DNA of 64,000 nucleotides, taken from contig NC_134034.1 of the NCBI RefSeq assembly GCF_964204645.1, forward strand, positions 14,017,962 through 14,081,961, written 5' to 3'. This document shows positions 1 to 11,887 of the stretch, in pieces (positions within the stretch are counted from its first letter, which is position 1; each line of letters starts with the position of its first letter). This stretch comes from Tubulanus polymorphus. Its lineage: Eukaryota; Nemertea; Palaeonemertea; Tubulaniformes; Tubulanidae. The notes below the pieces were generated by a model that worked only from the letters and a program-made list of their open reading frames with translations, was not told where the DNA came from and ran no database searches. The position numbers and the translations under genes were made by a program.

Positions 1-1326
1 GTGGCAGGGGTTCGTACCGTGGCTGAGTGTAGCGAGCGATGTCATCAGGTTGGAATCCCTCCCATGGGAGGATGTTGGTGTCCGACACGTTTGGACTGCT
101 GTGGTGATTAATATCGGTTTAGCGACAGATGAAATAAACTTACACTGTTTTCACTGTTTGATTAAATCAGTCGATATGATCATTTTAGAACAAATTCATC
201 ACAAAACAGCGAGGTGAAGCCCATCGTGGTCTAGATATATCAGGATGGAATGACGTTATGCTTGACTGAGCGCCTCCAGTCCAAGTGCACCGTTTGTAGG
301 ATGTACCTCTGAAATAATTTGATTTACCACAATATCTGAGATGGAATATTTTTCGCCATTTAAACCAATGTTACAAACACTTACCAAATATTGAAATACT
401 GATTTCAGGGGTCGGGAAGGAGGGTGGCAATATTTAGGTGAGGATTTTGCTAAATTTCGTGTTATGGTAAAGCACGCCATTTTGATATTGCGTCATAGCG
501 TACCTCAGATTGGGATTCCCGCCGCTAGACTGGTCACCGCCACCTGCATTCGCAAGTAGAAATGGCAACCAGTCGATTGCAGGTCTCGGCTTCTTTTCGA
601 TTATATTGGATTTTTATATTCTACGCAATATTCAAAGAATTTATTCTAATGAAAACCACGCTCTTGGATCAAAGGCCCGTGGATTACTACTTTAGTTCAC
701 AGAAATTCCGCTATCGTTATTCATAGGGGCAGCACTGAACGGTTGTTATCTGATGCAGTCTTGCTATTTTACTGTGGCATGTGAGGAATACAGAATTTTC
801 TTAAGTCAAATTTCATTCATCACTCAACACTAGTTTGTTAGAAATTAATAACTCTACCAACATTAGAGCTTTATATAAGGAGATAAATGGTATGATATAT
901 TCTCCCTAATTCCGATCATTGGGACCAACAAAATTCATCCGTTTTACGGCAAATCCGGATTAAAAGTCATTTTCGTGTATATTAATGATTAAATTGACTG
1001 TAAATATTATCCGGATTAGACCAAAATTCGGATTAAGCCGATGCGGATTAAACGATTTACTTTGACTGTATCAGCCAATAGAATCAGTCTTGGAATACAG
1101 AAAGACGTTCACGATTGAGTTATGTACAAATACCGATATGAGAAAAGCTTAGATTCACCTCCTAAGCCATCACCCATGGAACTGGCCCCAGGGCACTAAA
1201 AAGGCAATTACCAAGAAACAAACACTGACGCGAGTGTTGGCCTGTTTGATAAACGCAGAAACCCTAGTGTTGGCCTTGTACCACACTGACCACACGTATT
1301 CACAAACATTGTCAGCCACCAGAAAT
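1..1326. other. No gene recognised
   Basis: Only short open frames without recognisable domains occur here. Around 905-1,075 the CCGGATTA motif recurs several times, as in decayed pogo/Tigger-like non-autonomous elements, but I could not find a matching pair of ends. Confidence 0.5.
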
Positions 1327-1327
1327 C

Positions 1328-1390
1328 AGCGGTCTAGTGGTTAGCGTGCTCGGTTGGCATGCTGGAGTTCGCGGGTTCGAGTCCTGCTAG
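1328..1390 (+). other. tRNA-like sequence (SINE head or tRNA pseudogene)
   Basis: An A-box-like TAGTGGTTAGCGTG starts near 1,335 and a B-box-like GGTTCGAGTCC lies near 1,374-1,384, at the spacing of an internal pol III promoter. A convincing acceptor stem is absent, so a tRNA-derived SINE head or pseudogene is more likely than a working tRNA. A short TTAGGG-rich stretch follows directly. Confidence 0.45.
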
Positions 1391-1426
1391 GGTTAGGGTT
1401 ACGGTCGATCTAGGGTTAGGGTTAGT
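1389..1426 (+). repeat. Short interstitial TTAGGG-like tract
   Basis: Two short runs of TAGGGTTAGGGTTA are separated by an unrelated spacer. The tract is far shorter than the ones at 46,287 and 47,872 and may simply be the tail of the tRNA-like unit just before it. Confidence 0.5.
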
Positions 1427-2139
1427 GCCTCAGGTTGGGGCTATTTTTTGGCTCAGCGAGGTATTTGTAGTACGATGATCATCTGTTTGACTCGGGTTGT
1501 TTTTTGGTCAATAGATTCTATACTAACTTATATATTTTGAACACATATATTTGCTTTATCTAGTGGAGGCCACTTTATTTAAAAGATACTTCGCTCAATA
1601 CAGTAGTTTATTTCTAAATGAATAAAAGAGTTGGTGACATTATTCAATATATATATAAAAACCACAATATCTACTTTACGGTTGGTATGCAACAATTTCC
1701 ACTCTTTTCCATAGGTGTCGCTTTGGATAAATGTCTATATCTCTTGACCCAATGGACCGATTACGATTAAACTTGATACACAGGAACTTTTATCAAGTAG
1801 CACTCGGGGTGGGTGAAATCGCTCTAGGTTGAAGTTACACTGTCCTAAATTGGCTCCAAACAACGTGAAATTGGTAGTTAGGCCTACTACGAGTACGGGT
1901 AGAACACAGTTTGAAATCGTATCGTTGTAGGTTATCGTAAAGAAGATGTATCCGTTAATACGACGATTAACAGTACAAATATCGTTATAGACACGGTTTT
2001 AGTCGAGACATTGATGGCTGGGCTTAACTATTCCTGGATATGACCATGTTTCACAATTAAATTCATCTTCTAAATGAGGACGACCATCGATCACGTGTCT
2101 AATCGCATCATAATGGGTACGGGGTGTCCCGCGTTCGAA
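1427..2139. other. No gene recognised
   Basis: AT-rich sequence without a supported coding frame, RNA gene or clear repeat ends. Confidence 0.45.
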
Positions 2140-2606
2140 CCAAGTAATTACTGATACTGGTTCAGAGTGGTCTTGATACTGAATAGAGGATGTACAGGGG
2201 TGTCACGGGTTCGAACCCAGTAGTGGTCCAAGTTGCCCTGATGCTGGATAGAGGATGTCCCGACCGTACAGTGCTGCCGCTATGCTCATCGTTAGCGGGA
2301 TTTCCATACACTAACTGAAGTCAACTCCGCAATCGTCGTGCTATCCAGTTATACCCAGTTACCCTTGCTTGCCAGAGTTGACTAACGTTAGTATATCCCG
2401 CTACCGATGGGCATAGAGGCAGCACCGTACGGTAAAATGTTGATATCTTAAAAATAATTACTGATACTGATTCAGAGAGGTCCCCATGCTGAATATAGGA
2501 TGTACAGGGGTGTCCCGGGCTCGAACACAGTGGTGGTCCAAGTTGTCCTGATGCTGATTAGAGGATGTACAGGGGTGTCCCGAGTTCGAACCCAGGACTA
2601 TTCTAG
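2140..2606. repeat. Degenerate tandem repeat of about 70 bp
   Basis: The phrase AGAGGATGTACAGGGGTGTC followed by a GTTCGAACCCAG-type motif and TGGTCCAAGTTG recurs near 2,180, 2,240, 2,495 and 2,565. The same phrase in more diverged form occurs inside module A copies (for example near 9,050 and 17,085), so the block is related to that family. Confidence 0.6.
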
Positions 2607-2689
2607 GTTGTTTCTCGAAAAATGATTGAATAACGCACACACGACTTACAGCAAAATTTATCTATATTTATTCCAGAGAGGATTTTGAT

Positions 2690-3838
2690 AAAACCAATGT
2701 CTCTAGTAAACTTTGCATCATTCAGAATCTACTCAACCAAAATAAAGAAACTTGAAACCAAATTTTAGAATCTACAGGGCTTCATTTCTGAATGATTGTT
2801 GTTTGTTTTGACTGGTGCGTTGTCATGGTGATGGCAAGGTGATATTCTGGATCCGATGTCTAGAAAAATAGTAATTCCTCAAAACAGAGCCAAATTTCAT
2901 CCTGAAATGAATAACTACACTTATTTTCATCGATATGATAATGAAATGAGTTTATTTGAGCAAAATACTTCATAGATATTCATCACAGAAATATAGAACT
3001 TGTCGATGTCGGCCGCGCCCCGCTGATAAACTAGGTGAAATACCTCTCCGATTTAAGTTATTAAGTTTCTTTGTTTGAAATACCGGTATTTTATTGGGAA
3101 TATTTTTCACATAATTTTTCTGTGAACTATTGCACGGAAATTGCAACAAATTCCTAATTTCGTGGTATTATTTCCTGCAACTATCAATTCGGAGCGGCAT
3201 GTAAAGTCTACCGCGGGCACTACCGTGAGCTCTTTAGTTGGTGCCCGGAGCGCTAAGTCCTAGTCGACCTCGATCTGCGCGGACTACAGAACTAGCCCTC
3301 CCAAGTGGAGTATGTCCCATTTAAGAATGATGGCGGACGAATCAATGCTCACTAGAAATATTTAGAAGCTTCTCTTTCAACGCAGAAGCGACAGAATGTC
3401 TTCAAACCATTTCAACATTGAAATACAGTAAGTAAATTTACTTATGAATCGAATACTTGTGATGTATGAAGGTGATTCGAGATGGAGAGCGACATAAAAC
3501 ACTCCGGTTTAACCCCACGAGGCTATTCACTGATGCGTGCTGTAAAACCATCATTCAGTAAAAAGTATCAATAACATAAAGAGTGGATCTAGGCCTAGTA
3601 TAAACCATTACTATCAAGACAGATAAAGAATTTGACCCCGCGGTGGATACCCTGGATTTTAGAGTGCTTTCTCTGACAGGTTTCTATGTTTATTTCAGGG
3701 TGATGCTCTACTAAATAACTGCAGTCATCAGGAAGTTCCAGCCGTAATGACTGTTTGGCGATGAAGCGAACAGAATCCCTCAATTCAGGTAGATATATCT
3801 TAGGCCCTAATCACACTCTAGAAACCAGTTTCAGTGGT
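2690..3838 (+). repeat. Module A repeat, 3' part
   Basis: It begins in the middle of the module A consensus (GATTTTGATAAAACCAATG...) and runs through the CCGCGCCCCGCTGA, CCTAGTCGACCTCGA and AGAAGCTTCTCTTTCAACG landmarks to the next module start at 3,839. Sister copies lie at 9,400-10,500 and 14,890-16,360. No coding frame is preserved. Confidence 0.7.
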
Positions 3839-5406
3839 GTTTTAAAACCGAGTTAACCAAAGTCCAAGTAGGTTTTCAGCGCCGTTCTCAAATCATTGAT
3901 GCCAACATATTTCAAAGATTTCGGCTCAATTTACCGTGTTTGGAACTTTGCAAAAATATTTGCTACGAAAAAATTTACTTTGGAAATATCAAACATGTTT
4001 GAATGGTGCGATTCACCTGCTGCTGAGCAACGAACACGCTGAAAATTTCAATGTGAAATCTGTAATTTCAGACGGTGTGGGCATAAATTCATATAGTGTT
4101 CCCTGCTCTAAGTCTGAACCAATTTACCGTTAAGTCTTGTATGAAAAAAAAATTGTAACAAATTCTTGGCACTAAAAGCATTTTGAATCTAGTTGAATCT
4201 GTTTTCATTTTTTATCTGATGAAGAAATAATGATTTTCAGTGTTTTGTATTATTTCAGATGTAGGCGTAACGCTAGAGTTTTGTTTATTCTACTCAAAAG
4301 AAGATGATGTTTAGATCAGGTTTGTTTAGTTACTCTTATTTATATCGAATATTTGATATGATTTTTGTGAATTGCTCTAATGATGTTATAATGAATGTTG
4401 TTTGATTTATATTCAGTCTAATGGAGGAGAATCTCAATAACTGAAACCTGCGACACGTCTACACCTAAAATTGAGTGCGAGTCAAATGAATGAATTATTG
4501 ATTCTAAATGACTGTGATGTTTCATGCTGATTGGAGGATTTGTAGGGATGTCCAAAATTTGATCCCAGTGATTCTGATCAGATGATAAACCAGGGTGTCT
4601 GATATATGCTGATGAATTGTTACTACATGAACGCCACCTATTGGATATCTGCTGAACCACCTAATTATTGGAATCACAACTGCCATCTATTGGAAATTTA
4701 GAAATTTATATCTTGAGTGTCAAAATAAACGTGGAATTTATTTTAGATAAACACAAAATTGTTCTCAAATTGAGTGTGAACTGTTTGTTTTGATCTGAAT
4801 GCAGTGGAACACAATATCTGAGTGACTGTTAAAACCCTTCCAGGATTGGCACTGTCTTCCAGAGATGATTTTGATAAAACCAGTGTCTCTAGTTAACTTT
4901 GCATCATCCAGAATCTACTCAACCAAAATAAAGAAACTTGAAACCAAATTTTAGAATCTACTGGGCTTCATTTGTGAATGATTGTTGTTTGTTTTGACTC
5001 TTGCGTTGTCATGGTGATGGCAAAGTGAAATTCTGGATCCGATTTCTGGAAAAATAGTCATTCCTCAAAACAGAGCCAAATTTTCGTTGATTTGATTACA
5101 AAATGAGTTTATTTGAGCAAAATATTTCGTACAAATTTTTTACAAAAATATAGAACTTGACCTCGAATGATATGAAAGGGTGTTGAGTCTGGGTGACCTC
5201 TAGATACTTCAGACCGCACGAGGATGATGATGTTGATGATGAAAACTGTTATTTGTGTTCTCCTCTTCTTCAGAATCAATCTAGGAATAGATTAAGTGAA
5301 GATATCTGTATTTTTACTCTAAAAACAGTCAAGTATCCTGTTTTCATTAATATCAATACAGCTTGTGCCCCCGGGCCGGGCCTTCTAAATCAGGTTGCAC
5401 TACCGG

Positions 5407-6168
5407 TATTTCCGGATTGTTGCTAATCTCGCGACAACGAAACTAGACGTATCGGCCCCACTCCGCGCGGTTGCGCCACCGCGCGGGATTTACGCGAAGC
5501 AGCAGAACACAAACATGGCCACTCTCTCAATTTTCAATGATAGAAATCATGTGTGCATTTCAATTATTTCGGCTGTTAGGGTTTTAAGGCACAATATAAG
5601 TTGATGATGTGATATGGCGATGTTAATTAATGATAATTCCGCAGTGAAGCTAGTCACGAACGGTGCCGATTGAGTGTACAGCTGCCAATAACACTGAAAT
5701 GTGCGTAGTTGCGTAACTATTTGCAGTGAATTGCAGACGAAACATGAAGCCTTAACGGCCATTTAAAAAAAATTATACCAATCGCAATTGTAAAATAAAA
5801 ATGAGATAGAACCTAAGTTAAAATTCTGGCCATTTCTAAAATGTTATTACTAATTTTTAGTCAGTGCCGAACGTTTAGTTTTCCAACAACAATAAGGGGT
5901 GGTAGGTAGTCATGCAATTCAAGTCATCATTTATTACACGTTACTTCCGTGTTGTTGAAAATCTCGCGAGTCCTGGACCAAACCCCAATGAACAATGTGA
6001 TCTGTGTGCTGGCCACAAATGCACACAGATGACACTACACTACCCATTACACACTCCAGTACCCACAGCTTTCATATATCCATCCAAATATTAAGAGTGT
6101 CTTTCTTCCTGGATTTACACAGCATATATTAGCGCTAGTCTCGCGAGATTATCAACAACACAGAAATA
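5407..6168. mobile_element. Non-autonomous inverted-repeat element (CTCGCGAG ends)
   Basis: The left end reads TATTTCCGGATTGTTGCTAA followed by TCTCGCGA. The right end, reverse complemented, reads TATTTCTGTGTTGTTGATAA followed by TCTCGCGAG, giving imperfect terminal inverted repeats of about 30 bp. A third internal copy of the end lies near 5,938-5,973. No transposase frame is present. The homologous sites in the inverted block (52,042-52,133 and 55,355-55,446) hold a version of only about 92 bp. The superfamily is not resolved. Confidence 0.6.
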
Positions 6169-7270
6169 AAATTCAGTAGTCAGTTTGCCGGCTTTGGCTC
6201 TGTGCCAGATCCATCTTGATACCTTCTAAAAAATAGTTTATTCCTCTCGTAAAGTCCAAATCAGTCTCGGAGCCCTTCTCGTCGTTTGACTTCAACTGAA
6301 TGTCATTGCATCACTTGGTCTTCGCTCATAATCAGTTTTCACAATAGGTGCCATTCCACGACGGTATAACGGCGATCAAACTCGTCTAAAGATCATGAAA
6401 ATGCATGGGTGTCATCAGCTGTTTCACAAAATCTCCCGGAGCACCACCTGTTAGACGTTTACTCCAACCGGGAAGGGTCGAGTCCCGCTTTACACCCAGT
6501 CAATCGGACGCTGTTTGTGTCTGGACGTATTTATCCCGTTCAGATTGAAACCAGTTTGTTGCACCGATTTAAGTAGGAAATTTGACCCGATTATCCAATA
6601 CGTATCAAACGCATATCAAAATATCACTGATTCATTTAGCTTTTTAGACCATAAATGCATTACTTAAAAAACAGTGTTGGCTTTTTATTGCTGTAGTTGA
6701 TGGAATTTTCTATTGGTCTTTTTTGAAAACGAAATTTTATCTCATTCTTAAGTCGATATTGTCGGCCGCGCCCCGCTGATAAACTAGGTGAAATACCTAT
6801 TGTGAGTCACCGATTAAAGTTTTTAAGTTTCTTTGTTTGAAATACCGGTAATTTATTGGGAATATTTTTCACATAATTCTTCAGTGAACTATTGCACGGA
6901 AATCGCAACAAATTCCTAATTTCGTGGTTTTATTTCCCGCAACTATCAATTCGGAGCGGCATTTAAAGTCTACCGCGGGCACTATCGTGAACTCTTTAGT
7001 TGGTGCCCGGAGCGCTAATACCCCTGAGTCCTAGTCGACCTCGATCTGCGCGGACTGCAGAACTAGCCCTCCCAAGTGGAGTATGTCCCATTTAAGAATG
7101 ATGGCGGACGAATCAATTGCAATTTTCACTTCAAATATTTAGAAGCTTCTCTTTCAACGAAGAAGCGACAGAATGTCTTCAAACCATTTCAACATTGAAA
7201 TACAGTAGGTAAATTTACTTATGAATCGAATACTTTTTTTGTACGGTTGAAGGTGATTCGAGAAGGAAAG

Positions 7271-7421
7271 GTGTCTGACCACAAGTGCTTGTCACAATTT
7301 GACGGAGGGAGGATGGATTGGATGACACCAGTTGCCAGTATCCCTATCTATATAAGGATACTGGTGTGGTCCATCCTTCATCAAATTGTGATAAGCTCCT
7401 GTGTGTTGGACATAAGACACT
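7271..7421. mobile_element. Hairpin (foldback) element 1
   Basis: Two imperfectly complementary arms of about 70 bases share GTCACAATTTGA/TCAAATTGTGAT, AGGATGGA/TCCATCCT and CCAGTATCC/GGATACTGG, around a small TATCTATATA centre. It interrupts module A, where sister copies read straight through. The design is that of a foldback MITE. Confidence 0.6.
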
Positions 7422-7565
7422 CGGGTTTAACCGCCATGTCAAGCTGATGCGTGTAAAACTGTCGGCCGACATTCAAGATACAATTAGTAAAATGTATGAA
7501 TAATATCAAGTGTGGATCGAGGCCTAATATAAACTATTATTATCAATGCAGATGGAGCATTTGAG

Positions 7566-7666
7566 CAGGGACTTGACACAAAAGGATTTTGACCCCAGTA
7601 TCCTCAGTCTTTTTATATATAGTACCTAGGATACTGGGGTTGAAATCGTTTTGTGTCAAGTCCCTG
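7566..7666. mobile_element. Hairpin (foldback) element 2
   Basis: Near-perfect arms of about 40 bp begin CAGGGACTTGACACAAAA and end with its complement, TTTTGTGTCAAGTCCCTG, around a TA-rich loop. A diverged direct duplication of about 30 bp of module A (ATCAATRCAGATGNAGCATTTGA) flanks it on both sides. The inner arms end in CCCCAGTATCC, related to the centre of hairpin 1. Confidence 0.7.
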
Positions 7667-7864
7667 TGATTACTATCAATACAGATGTAGCATTTGACCC
7701 CGCGGATACCCTGGATTTTAGAGTGATTTCTCTGACAGGTTTCTAGGTTTATTTCAGGGTGATGCTCAACTGAATAACTGCAGTCATGCAGGAAGTTCAA
7801 GCCAGAATAACTGTTTGGCGATGAAGTGAACAAGTGATCCCTCAATTCAGGTAGATATATCTTA

Positions 7865-8289
7865 AGGTAGGGGCACACGAGCGTATTTTTTCGCCCGATC
7901 GCAGCGAATTTATAAATCACCCGAAAAATTCGCTCGTGTGGCCACTCATGGCGATGACGATTTCGTCGGCCGACTCGATCGCCCGGCGAATCGCCCGTAT
8001 CAAACATGTTTGATATTTTCGGCCGATTATTTACGCCGGCGATCGGATCGCCCGCAAATTCGCTCGTCTGCCCGCACTCAGCGAATTTCGCCGAGCGATC
8101 CATTTTTATCAGCCAATAGGATGCATTGTTGATATCATGTGATTCGTTAACTCTCTCCCTCTTAGTGCCAGTCGCTGACCGAATTTCGGTTTGATCGCTT
8201 TGTGTGCCCGCTCGTATCGGGCGTATAATTTCGTCGGCGAATTTAATCGTCGCGATCGGGCGAAAAAATACGCTTGTGTTTCCCTAGCT
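7865..8289. mobile_element. 425-bp MITE, PIF/Harbinger-like
   Basis: The terminal inverted repeats share GCGTATTTTTTCGCCCGAT, preceded by AGGTAGGGGCACACGA on the left and, reverse complemented, AGCTAGGGAAACACAA on the right. TTA flanks both sides (7,862-7,864 and 8,290-8,292). Empty sister sites (for example 16,320 and 18,874) read ATCTTAGGCCC with one TTA, so the TSD is 3 bp. A 3-bp TWA duplication is typical of PIF/Harbinger. No transposase frame exists. The same element, also 425 bp, sits inverted at 63,546-63,970. Confidence 0.8.
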
Positions 8290-8334
8290 TTAGGCCCTTG
8301 TCACAGACCTCTAGAAACTAAATAGTTCAGTGGT

Positions 8335-10516
8335 GTTTTAAAACCGAGTTAACCAAAATCCAAGCAGGTTTTCAGCGCCATTCTCAAATCATTGATGCCA
8401 TCATGATTTGAAAGCTTGTCAAAGATTGCGGCTCAATTTACTGTGTTTGGGACTAAACAAAAATTTTGCTGCGATGAAATTTACTGTGGAAATATCAAAC
8501 ATGTTTGAATGGTGCGATTCACCTGCTGCTGAGCAACGAACACGCTGCAAATTTCATTGTGAAATCTGTAATTTCAGACGGTGTGGGAATAAATTCATAT
8601 AGTGTTCCCTGCTCTAAGTCTGAACCAATTTACCGTTAAGTCTTGTATGAAAAAAAGATTGTAACACTGAAAATTCTTGGCACTGAAAACATTTTGAATC
8701 TTGTTGAATCTGTTTTCATTTTTTATCTGATGAAGAAATAATGATTTTCAGTGTTTTGTATTATTTCAGATGTAGGCGTAACGCTAGAGTTTTGTTTATT
8801 CTACTCAAAAGAAGGTGATGTTTAGATCAGGTTTGTTTAGTTACTCTTATTTATATCGAATATTTGATATGATTTTTGTGAATTGCTCTAATGATGTTAT
8901 AATGAATGTTGTTTGATTTATTTTCAGTCTAATGGAGGAGGATCTCAATAACTGAAACCTGCGACACGTCTACACCTGAAATTGACTGCGCGTCAAGTGA
9001 ATGAATTATTGATTCTAAATGACTGTGATGTTTCATGCTGATTGGAGGATTTGTAAGAAATGTCCCGAGTTCAAACCCAGTGATTCTGATCAGATGATAA
9101 ACCAGGGTGTCTGATATATACTGATGAAAAGTTACTACGACATGATCGCCACCTATTGGATTTCTGCTGAACCACCAAATTATTGGATTAATAGGAATAT
9201 GTATTCGTATTGGATTAAACTGTATATCACAGACGCCATCTATTGGAAATTTAGAAATTTATATCTTGATTGTCAAATAAATGTGAAATTCATTTTAGAT
9301 AAACACAAAATAGTTCTCAAGTTGAGTCTGAGCTTTTTTTTATCTGAATGCAGTGGAACACAATATCTGAGTTACTGTTACAGGATTGGCACTGTCTTCC
9401 AGAGATGATTTTGATAAAACCAGTGTCTAGTTAACTTTGCATCATCCAGAATCTACTCAATCAAAATAAAGAAACTTGAAACGAAATTTAAGAATCTACA
9501 GGGCTTCATTTATGAATGATTGTTGTTTGTTTTGACTGGTGCGTTGTCATGGTGATGGCAAGGTGATGGATTCGATGTCTCGAAAAATAGTAATTCCTCA
9601 AAACAGAGCCGAATTTCAAACTGAAATGAATAACTACACTTATTTTCATCGATATAATAACAGAATGAATATATTTGAGCAAAAAATTTCACAGATATTT
9701 GTTACAGAAATACAAAACTTGTCGATACTCTCAGCCGTGCCCCGCTGAAAAAACTATTAGGTTAAATACGTGTTGTGAGTCACCAATTCAACTTATAACA
9801 TTATTTGATTGTTTCATTAATTGGGAATAATTTTAGAATGTTTTATTCGAACAATAGCTCGGAAGTTCTTTAGAATTGCTACGTATTGCTAATTCCGTGG
9901 AATTCATTACCCCCTAGTAATCCGGAGCGGTATCTAAAGCCATCCGCGGCTAGAACCGTGAACTCTTTAGTAAGTGCTCGGAGCGCAAAGCCTTAGTCCT
10001 AGTCGACCTCGATCTGCGCGGTCTACAGAACTAGCCCTCCCAAGTGGAGTATGTCCCATTTAAGAATGATGGCGGACGAATCAATCGCAATTTACACTTG
10101 AAATATTTAGAAGCTTCTCTTTCAACGCAGAAGCGACAGAATGTCTTCAAACCATTTCAACATTGAAATACAGTAAATAAATTTACTTATGAATCGAATA
10201 CTTGTGATGTATGAAGGTGATTCGAGATGGAGAGCGACATAAAACACTCCGGTTTAACCCCACGAGCAGCAGCAGCAATCTCTATTCACTGATGCGTGCT
10301 GTAAAACCATCATTCAGTAAAAAGTATCAATAACATAAAGAGTGGATCGAGGCCTAAACTATTACTATCAATACAGATGGAGCATTTGACCCCGCGGATA
10401 CCCTGGATTTTAGAGTGCTTTCTCTGACAGGTTTCTATGTTTATTTCAGGGTGATGCTCTACTAATTAACTGCAGTCATCAGGAAGTTCAAGGAATATCT
10501 GTTTGGCGATGAAGTG
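8335..10516 (+). repeat. Module A repeat
   Basis: Complete-looking copy without a SINE, running from GTTTTAAAACCGAGTTAACC to GGCGATGAAGTGA, where it is joined abruptly to RNF19 cassette 1. A 64-codon frame near 8,408-8,602 recurs in other copies, but two overlapping frames are open over the same stretch, so it is probably not coding. Confidence 0.75.
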
Positions 10517-10698
10517 AGTAATGACAAGGACATATGATAAGGCTTATCGGGTGAAATACAGGATATCGACAAATTCAAGTTCTGAAATTACTCGCTTGAT
10601 GGCGCTAGTCAGAACCGGAAATTGGAACCTAAATCCACCACACGCTAGATTTTTACCATGAAAAATGCTATTTCTCATGTGTTTATCTTGTGTTTCAG

Positions 10699-10964
10699 TT
10701 ACATACACGTTACGGTCACCTACCACAGCACAAGAGGAATATGGTAATAGCCGGTGGTGTAACTGCGTCTGTTATCGTAGCGCCAGTTGTCGCTAGTTTA
10801 GCCGTTGGTATCGGTGTACCGATATTATTGGCGTATGTTTACGGCGTGGTACCGATATCGCTGTGTCGCAGCGGTGGTTGCGGCGTATCGACGACTGACT
10901 CCGGGCGGAGTTCGATTTGAGTTCGAAGAGAACGAAGGAAGTGGCCCATCGGGGCCTTACGCCC
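10699..10964 (+). pseudogene. RNF19-like exon B, copy 1
   Basis: The exon follows a CTTGTGTTTCAG acceptor and ends at a GTAAGT donor. It encodes a hydrophobic membrane segment ending [17 protein letters not shown], which matches the second transmembrane region of RNF19A/B, the membrane-anchored RBR E3 ubiquitin ligases. After CGVSTTDSG the RNF19-like continuation ([11 protein letters not shown]) is in another frame, so one extra G in a GGG run breaks the exon. Without that base the exon would end in phase 1, matching exon C. Splice sites are otherwise intact. Identity rests on family recall; no search was run. Confidence 0.75.
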
Positions 10965-11045
10965 GTAAGTACTTAAACCATTCTTTTCATATAACGCAGG
11001 GTCCGGAATCAGCTGTCTTTCTAGGATTCATAAGGGATAATTTGA

Positions 11046-11120
11046 TGATGTCATAGGGGGATTAACTGATAAAGCCATGTTGTCTGGTGTGGCTGCTATA
11101 TAAATCCCCCTGTGACGTCA
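11046..11120. repeat. Short palindromic element in the B-C intron
   Basis: TGATGTCATAGGGGGATT is mirrored by AATCCCCCTGTGACGTCA about 40 bp later. The element occurs in the same intron of all six cassettes, and in several the TGATGTCATAGGGGGATT end appears twice, suggesting nested or tandem insertion. MITE-like; no coding capacity. Confidence 0.6.
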
Positions 11121-11169
11121 TTTAAGTTAGTTCAGTACTAGTATGAGTGAATGTTTATATTTGTTGTAG

Positions 11170-11416
11170 CTGATTCTCACAGTATAGAAACGACCAGTCA
11201 CCGGGTAGCGAACCCCAGTATCGGACCTAGTATCGGTGAGATGTCTATGGCTATGACTGGCAGTCTTAGCGCTAGCGGAAGCCACATCGACCGAGTCGGG
11301 ATTATCCGCGATGAGAGCGATCGCGAATCGGCCAGTAACAGAGCGATTGCTGGCTCCAGTTTGAACGATAGTTTATCGGGAAGCGCCGTTGCCGGACCGA
11401 GCGGATTCCAAAACAG
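11170..11416 (+). pseudogene. RNF19-like exon C, copy 1
   Basis: After a TTTGTTGTAG acceptor the frame gives a Ser/Gly-rich stretch with NPSIG, TGSLSASGSH, DRVGIIRDES and GSAVAG motifs. These match the cytoplasmic region that follows the second membrane segment in RNF19A/B. The exon ends at CAG|GTAAGA in phase 2. The frame is open throughout, but no later RNF19 exon follows and exon B upstream is frameshifted. Confidence 0.75.
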
Positions 11417-11887
11417 GTAAGAGAATTTCCCGACTACAATCTCACGAATCTCGAGGATCCCCTGAGAAAATTGGAGGAGGGCGCAGCGAAGGTACGGGTG
11501 CAGATTTAGGAAAATCTAAAAGAGAAGGAAGAGCAGTTCTCTGAGAAAGCAGGATTAAGGCTGACTTATGTCGACAAGCAACGCGATGCCTACCGACACA
11601 ACTGGGTTTATCGCCGATTAACGGCCTACGAGAGGCCGCCAGTTTCTGCTCTATCTGTTCGACGTAAGCCGGCTAGCGACGGCAACCCGACCCCTACCGA
11701 CTCGTCACAAGCCGTATCCGGCTAGTTGCCCGTGTTCTACTCCGGCCTACGGTAGGCCAACAGTTGCTTTCGATCGCAACTGACACAAACTGCTGTGATA
11801 TGCACGGCGTTGCACCACTTTTAGTCGACGAATAAAAAACCCACAGTAGATTTGTAGAAACAGTTTCGAAGTTAAAAACTGTGGTGT

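Larger units (their letters stand above)
3839..7861 (+). repeat. Module A repeat enlarged by nested insertions
   Basis: It starts with the module landmark GTTTTAAAACCGAGTTAACC and ends just before the MITE at 7,865. It is longer than the 2.2-2.5 kb norm because it carries the 5,407-6,168 inverted-repeat element with adjoining sequence and two hairpin insertions (7,271-7,421 and 7,566-7,666). The 5.2-6.6 kb part matches the reverse complement of the 3,313-bp units near 51.7-52.4 kb and 55.0-55.7 kb. Confidence 0.65.
10517..11887 (+). repeat. RNF19 exon cassette 1 (module B)
   Basis: This segment of an RNF19-like gene holds the 3' end of an intron, exon B, a short intron, exon C, a donor and a downstream tail. 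The tail (11,417-11,887) contains a broken frame rich in charged residues of unknown origin, GC-rich inverted repeats such as GGCCTACGGTAGGCC, and an AATAAA near 11,831. Its left junction starts about 100 bp inside the border used by cassettes 2-4. Confidence 0.75.

Noticed and set aside
8408-8602. Recurring 64-codon frame in module A (CKFHCEICNFRRCGNKFI-type ending)
   Set aside because: Open in many copies but overlapped by another open frame over the same bases, with copy-to-copy indels. Its Cys/His pattern is suggestive, but I could not tie it to a family. A codon-level conservation test would decide.
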